From positions 682,001 through 746,000 of the forward strand of contig BLAL01000047.1 in assembly GCA_015698045.1 (NCBI GenBank): 64,000 nt of DNA, read 5' to 3'. Positions 35,115 to 45,720 of the stretch are shown here, piece after piece. The notes below the pieces were generated by a model. That model searched no databases and was not told where the DNA came from. It saw nothing but the letters and a program-made list of their open reading frames with translations. The position numbers were made by a program, and so were the translations under genes. The number at the start of each line of letters is the position of its first letter. Positions within the stretch are counted from its first letter, which is position 1. Source of the DNA: Rhizophagus clarus. Its lineage: Eukaryota > Glomeromycota > Glomeromycetes > Glomerales > Glomeraceae.

Positions 35115-37027
35115 GTTTTACGCGCTTTATTATTATTATTTTTTTTTTTTATAAAGTCATTATTAATGATAATAATAATAGCAACTTATATTAATAATTT
35201 TTAGAAATTTGATATTGAAATAACTTTGTATAATAAAAATGTTGTTATTTTCATTACCATTTGTGTATATATCATATTTGGTTCAAAGTTTATAAATATG
35301 CAAGTTGAATATTTTCATCGCGTGCAAATCTCATCCAGAGTTGTTCTGGGAAATTAATAAGTGCCCCTTGTAATACGCAAATGTATAATCAAAGAGGTGC
35401 CGCAGGCTTTTTTTCGTTTTAAGCCTGTACCACGCTCTTTTTCTTTGTCCCCTTATAACATCTTTCCACACTTTTCTAACTTTAAAATTGGATCTCCTTA
35501 GTTGTTTTCCCTTTACAATATAGTACAATCTGCAAATATATTGATCTCGTTCTTTATATGCATCAATAAATCTTGCAGATAATTATATATGTGCAGATCT
35601 CGGGGGCGTATCATATTGCTAATAATACGCAACATGTGAGTGCATTTGACCAACACGTTCATATTGAATCTGTTGCATGTGCATCGGATAAAAAACATAC
35701 TGACAATCATTAAAGCTCGTAGATGTCCATCTAGAAAAATCATTGAACTACAATTGGACAAATGAAATTAAATGGTTTAAAATACTCATATTTTCGTTTG
35801 ATGATGCAAATTTGATTGATTTCCTATTGTCGTTAAACTCTTTGCGTTTAACCCTTGGCCACGAATTAGGATAATATCTTAATCTATGTAAGTTCCTCAA
35901 AAATAAGGTTTGGGAGTTCGGGAAATGATAAAAAATTACAAAATCTTTTGAGCATAAATGTATGCTGCACTTCAGGCATCATAGTTTGATTGTACTATTA
36001 TTGCATAGGTTTAGGAACGGATTTCTTTATAGTTAATCTTTTTTTTTAATTGGTCCTTTTTCCTCACGCGCAGAATTATTATAAATTCTTCTTTAGCATC
36101 CCGACGCGTCCTACGTGAAATTTTGCTATGACATTATTTATTTTCAAAGCTTGAGCACATTTGAACAACGCCTCCTTCAAAATTATAAATGATGTGCAAT
36201 TAAATTCAATTACTTTTATTACTTTTCGAATTAAATTGATTATGTTAATAGGATTCATAGCATCATAGGTGACATTTTGTTTTCATTTTTATGAGAATTT
36301 TAAATTCGGTAATTTTTTATTACTCATAATATGAATTTGTTAATTCTCTCTCTTTATTCTCTGTTGTTAAGAGCTTGTTGAATAATTATAATATAAAAAT
36401 TACTTTCACAATTTTCCGCTAACTCGGTTTCCAATTGATTTAAAGATTGATTTGTGATTCACGTGAACTTTTCTATCAAAATTTAAAACACACGATACTG
36501 ATGCAGTGATGCGTCTATACAAATGGCATTATCATTCGTCATGATAAAAAGAAAGAGCTCTTTTTTAATTAGTTCCCCCATTATTTTTCAAATATATTTT
36601 CAATAAAACTTCTATTTATTTCCATATTAAATTTTTCTTCAGATTCATTAATAATAATAATAATAATGTATTAATCTTATCGAATATATATATATTTATC
36701 AGTTGCGTGTTTGTCAAATAGCGCTATTACATTAGAGGCAGATTATTGGAAGGATAATACCTCCCTTGCACGCAATTTTTTTCCGAAAAGTTTTACGAGG
36801 CATGAGAATTAAAATTTCGATTGTCAAAAGGATCAAGTGATTATTATCTTTAAAAATTATTACGTATCGTAGATAATATTAATTTTATTTCGTTAATTTT
36901 TTATCCACGATCTCTGATTACTGATCGTAATGGATCCAAGGTGACTTTATTAAGACTTTTATATAATCTTCAATTATTTCTTTATAACCTTTCCTTTACT
37001 TTGTTTAATTTGAAATATATAGTTCAC
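35115..37027. other. Intergenic region with a doubtful minus-strand relic
   Basis: On the minus strand two overlapping open stretches (35513-35761 and 35331-35528) carry consecutive coding-like sequence in different frames (for example CTHMLRIISNMIRPRDL, then VRKVWKDVIRGQRKRAW). They may be pieces of one decayed gene that I do not recognise. The remainder is AT-rich with no visible feature. Confidence 0.3.
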
Positions 37028-37044
37028 AAAAGTGATTAAATATT

Positions 37045-37461
37045 CTGAACCGCGCAAAAATATTTGACGAGGCGATTTGCGGTTTCGTAAACAAATCACT
37101 ATATATGGGATATACTGACAACAAACACAAACAATTAATTGGAAAATTTATCGTAAAATTCCAACTAGAAGTCAAAGAAATCTGGAAACAAAGATGTTCA
37201 GAGGTCATACAATGGGAAAAATGTCACGGAATCACATCAAAGATCAAAAAAGAACGCACGACAACGAAAGGTATACAAAAAACTTTCTATAACAGAAATT
37301 ATGAGTCAAACAAAAAGGCATTCTCACAAGGGTGCATTGACAGATGGGTCGGGTCATGCATAGAAGGAACAAGCAAATTAGAGAAGGTATGGAGGGAGCA
37401 AAAGGTCGACGACCTATGGACATACACTCTTAACAGGGATACGTTATTTAGCATAGATTGA
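37045..37461 (+). CDS. C-terminal end of LINE ORF2-like protein
   Basis: 139 codons open from the truncation point (first Met at 37105, MGYTDNKHKQLIGKF) to TAG. It is basic and helical, with KEIWKQRCSEVIQWEKCHGI, which resembles from memory the C-termini of Rhizophagus LINE reverse-transcriptase proteins. The catalytic domains are missing, so the fragment is dead. Confidence 0.6.
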   Translation: MNRAKIFDEAICGFVNKSLYMGYTDNKHKQLIGKFIVKFQLEVKEIWKQRCSEVIQWEKCHGITSKIKKERTTTKGIQKTFYNRNYESNKKAFSQGCIDRWVGSCIEGTSKLEKVWREQKVDDLWTYTLNRDTLFSID

Positions 37462-37760
37462 AACATACAGTAGGTAGCTTAGATCTAGAATTCATTTTAA
37501 TTTACACTTTTATTCTTTTAGTTTAATTTTCATTTCTATTCTTTCTTTTGTTTTTCACATTCGACTAGTTAGCTTTAATAATAATAGTTTACACAAAACA
37601 ATTCAATTCAACGTGAAGTTTAAAATTTAGATAGGTCTCCACTAGTTCTATAGTGGCTTTAATGTATAAGTGTAAACTTTCTTATGTTTAAGTCAGCGGA
37701 TTATAACTGTTAAAGTCATATTCCCGAGGGCGTTCATTAAAGGAAAAAAAAAAAAAAAAA
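37045..37760 (+). mobile_element. 5'-truncated LINE (non-LTR retrotransposon)
   Basis: A fragment of about 700 bp ending in a 20-base A tail (37744-37763), flanked by a target duplication of at least 13 bp (GTGATTAAATATT at 37032-37044 and 37764-37776, plus A residues). The coding frame is open from the very first base after the left duplication to the stop at 37459-37461. This is the classic structure of a LINE copy truncated during reverse transcription. Confidence 0.85.
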
Positions 37761-38360
37761 AAAGTGATTAAATATTTGTTCTACTAATTTCATATGGTGG
37801 AGCGGGAAATTAGCAATAATCTCTAAATCGGCATTAGTGGAAGGTATCGAAAGTACGTACAGTACAGTACAGGTGAGTACACGACATCACGTAAGGTATT
37901 TAATATATTTGCTAGGAAAAAAAATAGATTATAGCCAAATATTTAGTTAAATATTTAAATTTTAGAATTCATGAATCATAAACGGTTAGATAAAAAAAAA
38001 ACAAATCAAGTATTAAAAAAAAAAAAAATCTGCTTGTAAATGTTTAGGTCTTAAAATTCATTGTATTCAGTAAATAGCAAGCATTATTCTACTTTCTTTA
38101 AATGAAATATAAAAAGCTTATAGTTGATATTGAAAATGAAAATTACAAAAGTATTATTTATACTTATGAATTTGAATATGAATATATATATATATATATT
38201 TTCATTAATTAGAACAAATTTATTAAACATTGAACCTGGAGCTTTGGTCTTTGCGAGAAATAGTTGTAGGAGTCCAAAACTTTTTAAGTTACAATGTAAA
38301 ACATTTATTTTATTTTTTTTTAACAATAACTTTTGGGTGTAATTTTAAAGTACGAAGGTA

Positions 38361-38555
38361 CTAAATTCTAATACTATACAATAATAATATGATACCACGA
38401 CAAACAATTGCATTCAACACCAGGGCTCTGGTGTTGAGGACTGTTTGTTCCATCTGAATCCAAGTTTCATATACTTCACTTTCTTTTAGCCCAGGTTTGA
38501 AGTGCATATCATTCGAAAGGTACTGAATCAGCCTAATAGCAAAAGATAAAAACTC
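38361..38555 (-). pseudogene. Unidentified coding relic
   Basis: 65 codons (including stop) open on the minus strand, starting EFLSFAIRLIQYL and passing SNDMHFKPGLKESEVYETW and MEQTVLNTRALVLNAIVC to a TAG stop. The composition is clearly protein-like and differs from the AT-rich surroundings. It has no start codon of its own. A coding-like stretch in another frame lies just upstream (DDSYQSSRYKEQDKKS, about 38560-38630), so this looks like a frameshifted gene remnant. I do not recognise the family. Confidence 0.35.
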
Positions 38556-41500
38556 CGTATTCTAGCGTTGAAGATTTTTTGTCCTGTTCCTTGTACCTAC
38601 TCGATTGATAACTGTCATCTGATTTGTTTAATAGTTCTTATATTTCAATTAGGTATCAATCAGGTTATTAACATTTTGTCCGTAGAGTATATTCTTATTA
38701 AAATTATTGGTCGATAGACCTTGCATTTCTTCTGAGCCAACCAAGATGTTCGTACATCCCAAGATATCCAAGTTCATTTTTCTGTCTTTCAACAAGCGTG
38801 AGTTGAGATAAAAAAATGGTATTATTTTCATTTTTCTTATAGTTCCCTTATGGACGAAGTTATTGGCTACTTCTAGTCGTTGTAGAAGAGTTTGAATGGC
38901 ATGGAAAATTAGTGACAGTAAAGGGTAAAATTGACTTCATTATAAGCTTCAACAACTTTTTTTATACTACCCATTCGATCGCGAGGAGAGGTACATGGAC
39001 TATGAGAAGTAGATGAATGAGAACGAAGTTAGGTAAGAGAGGTAGAAACAACGAAAGTCGTAGGATTAGAAGTCGAGCTGTTTGAGACATTCTTTTATCT
39101 TTTCGCTTTGACGCATTTATTTCACCAAATTCTTTTGGCTTCTAATACCTTCATTATATCACTCGAAGTTCAGATATTCATTCATTTTCTAACACTAAGC
39201 TTATCTCGTGAACATGTGTTCTGTCAACAACTATCGCCTACTTTATTGTGAGTTGTGAAATGCTGCAATCAGAAATTTGTCAAGTACCACAGTGTGATAA
39301 TGGCCAAACCCAATCCTGAATTCCACGATCGGATATGGAGTTATGCTTCCTTGGTGACGCAGGCAGATGTGCAGAATTATTTTTTCCTGAAAGGCATTCT
39401 GCGCCTTCACGTGACCCTCAGAACTTCTAGGAACAACAAAAAAAAAAATACCAGAAAGCGAGGATGGGCTAAGTTATAGTTTTTCGACTTAAAGAGGGTG
39501 ATGGGAGGATGTAGTTTGGAGACTGCACCGACGAAATAATTGGCACGGCAATGGTAGTTTGTTTTTTTAGAGTTGACCGTCATTTATAATTGTAGTTTAG
39601 TTTTTTTTTTTTCTCTGAAAGTTTGCTATATATAGGGCATTCGATCGTGTTTGCCTCTTGATGTAAGTATAATGGTATAAAGTTTAACCTTCAAGTTTTT
39701 CTTATGTATGACGACTATTTGTACATGTTCTCTTACACAATTATTATATGATACCAAAAAAAAAAGAGTTTTATTATGACACGATCTGGATTGCTAGACG
39801 ATCAACTTGCAACAATTTATAACTTTAGCTAATGCACTTTTAAACACGCTCGTTTGAACACTAGCAGCATTCGAAAGTATTTTGTGGCAACCACTATTCC
39901 TTGTGAGCTCAGTTATTCCGACTTTAATTTATGACCATTTCACTAATTGGCAAAGATCCATTTGAGATAATGATTCATTTTGTGTAAACAGTAAATTTTT
40001 CGTGTTTAAATCATATATCACGTGAGAGATTGCATAGTACTACTATATCGTGCTTTCGTATGGCAGGAACCAGTCTAAATTAAACATGTCCGCGGCAGTT
40101 TCAGTATTTCATAGTAACGTTGCCGATGGCAGTGGTGTACGACTTCCAGCAGTCTGTAGATGATATCTTTTTCTATCAGGACGACCATCTGCTTTGCCAA
40201 TTACATTTGTGTTGAAAGTATTTTGTTTTTAATTAAAACTATAATAATTGCGTATTTTAATCAACACATAAACTGTATTTTCTCGTCAATTTACCATCTT
40301 TAATTCATAAATTTAAAAAATTAACTGATGGCCAATATCCGATATACGGATGCAAGAATTTAATGGTGTTCTTACTATCTTTGCTGTATATTTCCTCGAC
40401 CGTGACTCTTCTCATCATTACCCTCTTTATGATTATCATCATCTTTTTCTTCGTAATAACAAAGTTAACGAAATTTTATTATAAGTGGAAGTGAATTGTA
40501 TCATGTAAAAATTTATTTTATATAAGAATTAAATAGTATCGAGTGAGAAGTGGAAGTAAGGTAAATTTGATGATTTTTCCATTAAAATTATTTTATGGTA
40601 ATCAAACATGATTAAACCAGGAAAATAATATATTTGCATTATTGTTATATAACATTAGTAATTCTTTTTTATAATATTATTAAAGTGAAATTTCATATGG
40701 TTGGATTTCTCAGTAGAGTAAATTTTTTTTTTTTATGCATCAATTAAATTTTTTTTTGCATTAATAAATTTTTTTTTCACATGAGTATGAATGGTAAAAA
40801 ACATCAGTCAATTGTACTATTGGTGTCCAATTTACATACCTTTTTATTTGGAAACAAGAGTTGTTTAAGGTAACAATTTAAAAATTTAGTTTGGTACCAC
40901 GAAACATTGATTTACTTGTAACCGAAAATCGACATAAGAAAGTTCACACGATTGTTCGATTGTTTCACGCCGCCGATAATTATGAATCACATGGAAGCGA
41001 AATATTTTGTTTTATCATTTGTAATTATTTATAATCTTCTCAACTGATTATTGCAAATGGCTAATAATTTAATACTTGTTACAGCTGAGTATCTTTAAAA
41101 AAATACTAAACGAAGTAATACTGCAGTAATTTTTTTTTTCACCAATGATGATTCTTAAAATTCATGATACATTAATATATAACTAAACTATTTCTTTTTT
41201 GTGTAATAAATCCCTTTATAAAGCGATTCCCTCGTAACATGTAAGAAGTAAATCGTTACAATTTGTTTTTATTTACAATTTCTACAATATACAAGATTGT
41301 TCTTATATTAATACATATTAATACAACAATTATAATATAAGTAAAAAGTATCTTATTTTGACAATAGCTTATTAGTATATACATATCAATATACTGTATT
41401 TTTAGGAAATCCCGTTTACTGTAATACAAATATATTAAGATAATTCAAATATTTTATTTAAAACAATTATCCAATAAATAAGAACAAGTTTAAGGAGTTC

Positions 41501-42217
41501 ACAACCAGCTATTTCAATGGATCGAAAGTAAGATTTGCAGACCAAATGAGTTTCCATTCTGATCGATAAAATATGGAGGCTCGCCTCCATTATGGTCTGT
41601 CTTCATTCTCATGGTCTAAAAAAAAAATAATCATGAGAAAGGTTTAAGAAAAATTTAACATACAAAAAAAAATACGCCTATTAATTACAAAATTTATCAT
41701 CCCTGCATCTCCATTAAAAAAAACCCAACTGATTATGCATTAATTCGTTAAAAAAAATTAACTGAAGAAATAACTTTTCCTATTTTTTTTTAAAAAATTA
41801 CGATTCAGGATTAATATTAAATCATGCTGGAGGATATTGGAAGTACGATTTAATTATGCAATTTTTTTACATTACGAGAGGTCACTAATTATAATTGGGT
41901 TGCATAATATACGCAAACTAACCAGCTTTAACAATAATAATAGTAGTAGTAGTAAGTAGTAACAACGTTTTTACTCATAATTGAAATATTATACTTTCAT
42001 TTAATATATTAAACCAACTCGGTGAGATTGAAACTATCCAATTTATTATTCTTAATTGAACATAATATATTTTTTTAATGGAGCCAATAAATGATTTTCT
42101 GTCTTTGTATAAAATATAAACTTTTTTTAGCATAAAGTTTATTAAGTTAAAATTATAATAATACAATGATAACTAATTTTTCAAACATTACATTCTATAA
42201 TTTGATACATTACAGTA
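38556..42217. other. Non-coding or decayed region
   Basis: No supported gene. A Ser/Thr-rich minus-strand stretch near 38960-39090 and a minus-strand stretch near 40110-40210 (GKADGRPDRKRYHLQTAGSR) look coding-like but are short and interrupted. A 74-codon plus-strand frame at 39255-39479 has no motif. A short minus-strand block at about 41520-41616 (MKTDHNGGEPPYF) sits directly after a T-rich, acceptor-like tract and may be a lone exon relic. Confidence 0.35.
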
Positions 42218-42244
42218 TCTACTATATAATAATTGTTTTCCTGT

Positions 42245-42367
42245 GTTACCGTAACGTTTAGATTACATATTTATATTTGTGTACCCGTAACGTTTAGACT
42301 ACAATTTATACCTGTGTATCCGTAACGTTTAGACTACGAATTTATACTTGTGTACCTGTAACGATTA
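42245..42367 (+). repeat. Short tandem repeat inside the Helitron
   Basis: Three to four degenerate copies of a unit of about 40-46 bp with CCGTAACGTTTAGACTAC, AATTTATAC and TGTGTA. Confidence 0.8.
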
Positions 42368-42507
42368 TATAAAATTGCGTTTATAGAACCGTATAAACCA
42401 GTAAATTGGAACCATTATAAAATTTTATGTTTTTGAACTATGTTATAAATAGTAATAGTAATAAACAAATATAACAAATGTAGTATAAACCGTAACATAG
42501 AGTTAAA

Positions 42508-42901
42508 GCTCCGCATGAGCCGAGCCGGCTCGCGAGCTTTTCAAGCTGAGCCAAGCTGAGCCATGTTTAAAATGGCTTGATGGCTCGCGAGCCAGCTTGA
42601 AAAAGCTCGAGCCAGTTGTTGAGCTCGATGAGTCGAGCCGAGCCGGTAATGGGGCTCGGCTCGAAAAGCTCGAGCTGCCTCGCAAGCCAGCTCGATCTAT
42701 CATACTTTTAATAATTAAAACGGTTCGCAACGTTTTTTTAATTATTTTTAATGAAAAACGTTGCGAAAACGTTTTTCAGCATTATTTTAATTAAAAAAAA
42801 AACGTTTCGCAACGTTTTTTTTAATTGTTTTAATGAAAAACGTTGCGAAACGTTTTTCTGATAATAAAACTCGAGCCAGCTCGAGCCGGCTCATGCGGAG
42901 C
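42508..42901. mobile_element. MITE with GCTCCGCATGAGCCG terminal inverted repeats
   Basis: 394 bp, starting GCTCCGCATGAGCCG and ending with its reverse complement. The ends are GC-rich (repeated GAGCC/GGCTC words) and the centre holds inverted AACGTTGCGAAACG words. No open frame of its own and no clear target duplication. It lies within the Helitron. Confidence 0.8.
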
Positions 42902-43019
42902 ACTATATAGAGTAAACTGCATAAAAAATCACGTTTATAGACTTTAGACTTGACCGTCGTACCGGTAACATCACGTATATGTTTATGTGACGTTGCGGAG
43001 CAACGGGTTTAACTGCTAG

Positions 43020-43689
43020 TAATAGTACAATTAAATTAAATTAGTCGATTCACACCTAATCAAATATAATTAACTCCAAAGTATCTCTTATTTATAAAAA
43101 TACAAAGTATAATTAATACAAAATCCACTACATATAATAATCACGTTATTTACGAATCATAACATAAACCACAAAAATAAGATAATACATTAGTTTGGAG
43201 TTGCTTAAACGTATGCAAGATAAAGACTCCGACATCGCGGATGCAACATGAAACGTTGACATCAGGGACATAAAGAAGAAAGATATGAAAGTATAAAACT
43301 GGGAAGAAAAAAAAAAGAACAAGTGCAACAAGAAGATGACGACGAAAGAATCTTCTGGATGGATCTGCCTCACAAAAGAACCCTTCCAAACATAAGAAGT
43401 CACGATCCTCTCGCAATACGTTCAGCAATGAGCATCTGGTGGAATTGTTGTTGGGTGTATAAAGTCTAATTAGACCGTTTGAAAAAAGGGGGGTCAAGAA
43501 AGGTCAAGGTTCCAAAGGGGAGTCTTACTAGCCATTTCTTTTTGTATTCATTCTATTTGTGACATTTGTTTTTTTAATGACCAATTCAGAATAGTTCGTA
43601 GTAACTGGCTATGCATTCCTGTACTCCCATTTGTAATTGACGTTCTATGTCTATCAGTAACTGAAAAAGATAATGAAATATCCGAGGAA
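43020..43689. other. Intergenic region
   Basis: No supported gene. Two overlapping minus-strand open stretches (43146-43497) are not protein-like and conflict in frame. Confidence 0.4.
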
Positions 43690-44438
43690 ACTAGGTTTCA
43701 TGGGACATGCACTACTTGACTTTGTTGCAATTTCAAGTATCTAACACCAAAGGTCCTAGATAGGGATATGAAAGAAAGATCGTACATTGCCGAATGCCTT
43801 TCGCCGATTCTCCGTGCTTTCCGAGATGCTTTTCCTGATGTAAAGTATGAATGGATTGAAAGGGACGTTAAATCAATTAAAGAAGTTAATGAAATATTTA
43901 TGAGCGATATTAAATGACGCAAAACCGATTTAACAATTTACTCGCATCTCATAATCTTAAAACAAGTAAAGATCGAAGTGTCGGGGCCACCTTATAAATC
44001 TACTGAAAGACATACGGTTGATGATGCAAAAAAATTACTAATGATGGCTGTTTGTAGCCTGTGTAGAATACTTGCTGACAATTTAGATTGCCCAATTGAA
44101 TATGCCAAGAAAGTGAGAACATTTAGCATTCAATCTGTTGGTGATCGGATTACATTATTTGCTATTTCCCTTGCTGAGAAAAAGAAGTATTTAGCTGTTG
44201 AACTAGCTTTATGTATAATTCCTTTTTCCTTTGAAGCCATCACATGCTATACAAAAATCTTTAATTTTTTTACAGTCATCCGAAATGAGTTTGTTGAACA
44301 GGAAAAGGTGCAGAAAAAATTCTTTCGTTTATTTCTTCTGCTGATGATAATACTAAGGATTTACGAGAGTGGATACATTTACTCGATGATGATTTAACTC
44401 CTGTGACAGATAATGATATGGATGAGCTCTCTTTGTAA
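43690..44438 (+). pseudogene. Multicopy Rhizophagus family of unknown function, decayed
   Basis: Recognisable blocks: ERSYIAECLSPILRAFRDAF (about 43770-43830), YEWIERDVKSIKEVNE, IEVSGPPYKSTERHTVDDAK (43972-44028), LLMMAVCSLCRILADNLDC, KKYLAVELALCIIPFSFEA and a C-terminal DDDLTPVTDNDMDELSL ending at 44438. From memory this family is repeated in Rhizophagus and its core (a beta strand with IEVSGPP after an acidic helix) suggests a PD-(D/E)XK nuclease-like fold, which is inference. Several disruptions separate the blocks, so it is not functional. The last third is the best preserved. Confidence 0.6.
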
Positions 44439-44748
44439 CTTATTGTTGTATTTTATGTCATAGAAATCACGTTGGATATATTCTTAATCTAATACATTCT
44501 TATACTGTAATTAATCATAATTATCGTGGTATTGGTAAAGGTTGGATAAGTACAATCGGTATTCAAATTGCATTCAACATTTTTAAGTTAATATTTTTAA
44601 TATTTTTTTTTTTTTTTTTTTTCCTTCTGCTAAAAATTAAATAATTGATAAATAAATAATATCTTTTATATCGTAAAATTATATATCCAACGAAGAATTG
44701 GCCAACAATAAAATTTATCTTAAAATAATTGAATTACTTTTTGACGTA

Positions 44749-45639
44749 CAGTCGCATCGGAAAGTATTGCACGATCACTTACAGATGGAGTCATAATTAT
44801 TTAGCCACTATGATTATCCTAGCACCCAGTGATCCGAATTTGATGAATAAAGGCTCATTGGATTCGTCTCATCAAGATGAGTCAAATGTTAGTTGTGTCA
44901 TATCTTTAGGATCAATAGACGCTGAGATATACCTTAAAACATTCTTTACTTGAAAATTTTTCGAAACTCTGAATTTCACAAAATCAGGAATAACTCACTA
45001 TTCAGTGATCCGAACTTGATGTTCAAAGGCTCGTTGGATTTGTCTCATTGAGAGGCGTCGAATGATGGCCAAATCATGTGTATAACATCAGTATATAACG
45101 GGTTAATGTCCAAAACGTCTAAAATATGTTTTAATGCACACATTAGCATATACTGATTCTAAAGTCATGTGGCAACCACCATTCAACTCATCTTGACGAG
45201 ACGAATCCAATGAGCCTTTGATCATCAAATTCGGATCACTGGATGTCAAGATAATCACAAACGGCATGGTAATTATAACCATCATCTTTAAGCCAAAAAT
45301 CAGCTAAAATTAAATAAAATTGCAACTACTGATTTACCAACAAATTTATTTGGTTTAAACCAAGTAAAGAACAATTAGAAACGATCCAATATATTGCCTG
45401 GAAGTGTGACCCCCCTCCCAAGAGCTGTAGGCGAATTTAAAGCTATACTGAAGAAAAAATGAAAATTTAAATAGTTCTGTTTTTGAAAGGGCTGCCACCC
45501 TGGCATTGTGAAAATTTGACGTAGTACGGGAAGCAAACTAGATATAAATTTTTTATTAATGCATATACTAGTGAAAAAATACGAATATTTTTGTTTTTGT
45601 CTTTATTTTCAAATCGGGCGATACTTTCCGATGCGACTG
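44749..45639. mobile_element. Tc1/mariner-type MITE, TA target duplication
   Basis: Terminal inverted repeats CAGTCGCATCGGAAAGTAT at the left and its reverse complement at the right, flanked on both sides by TA (44747-44748 and 45640-45641). 891 bp without a transposase. The interior holds a module starting CAGTGATCCGAA three times: near 44823 and 45006 in direct and near 45243 in inverted orientation. The short open stretches inside (44729-44953, 45103-45285) come from this module and are not genes. Confidence 0.85.
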
Positions 45640-45720
45640 TACTCATTTGATTTATTCAAATCATCAACTGGAAATTAATATGAAAAAAAAGATTAATGAT
45701 CTAATAAGAGTTTACACAAC

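Larger units (their letters stand above)
42218..43019 (+). mobile_element. Non-autonomous Helitron
   Basis: 5' end TCTACTATATAATAA directly after an A; 3' end CTAG followed by T. A short hairpin GTTGC-GGA-GCAAC (42992-43004) lies 11 bp before the terminal CTAG. These are the Helitron rules: TC start, CTRR end, a subterminal hairpin, insertion between A and T, and no target duplication. The 802 bp have no Rep/helicase gene and contain a nested MITE at 42508-42901. Without the MITE the element is about 408 bp. Confidence 0.65.

Noticed and set aside
43146-43497. Two overlapping minus-strand ORFs (85 and 115 codons)
   Set aside because: They overlap in different frames, have biased composition and no motif; no splice or family support.
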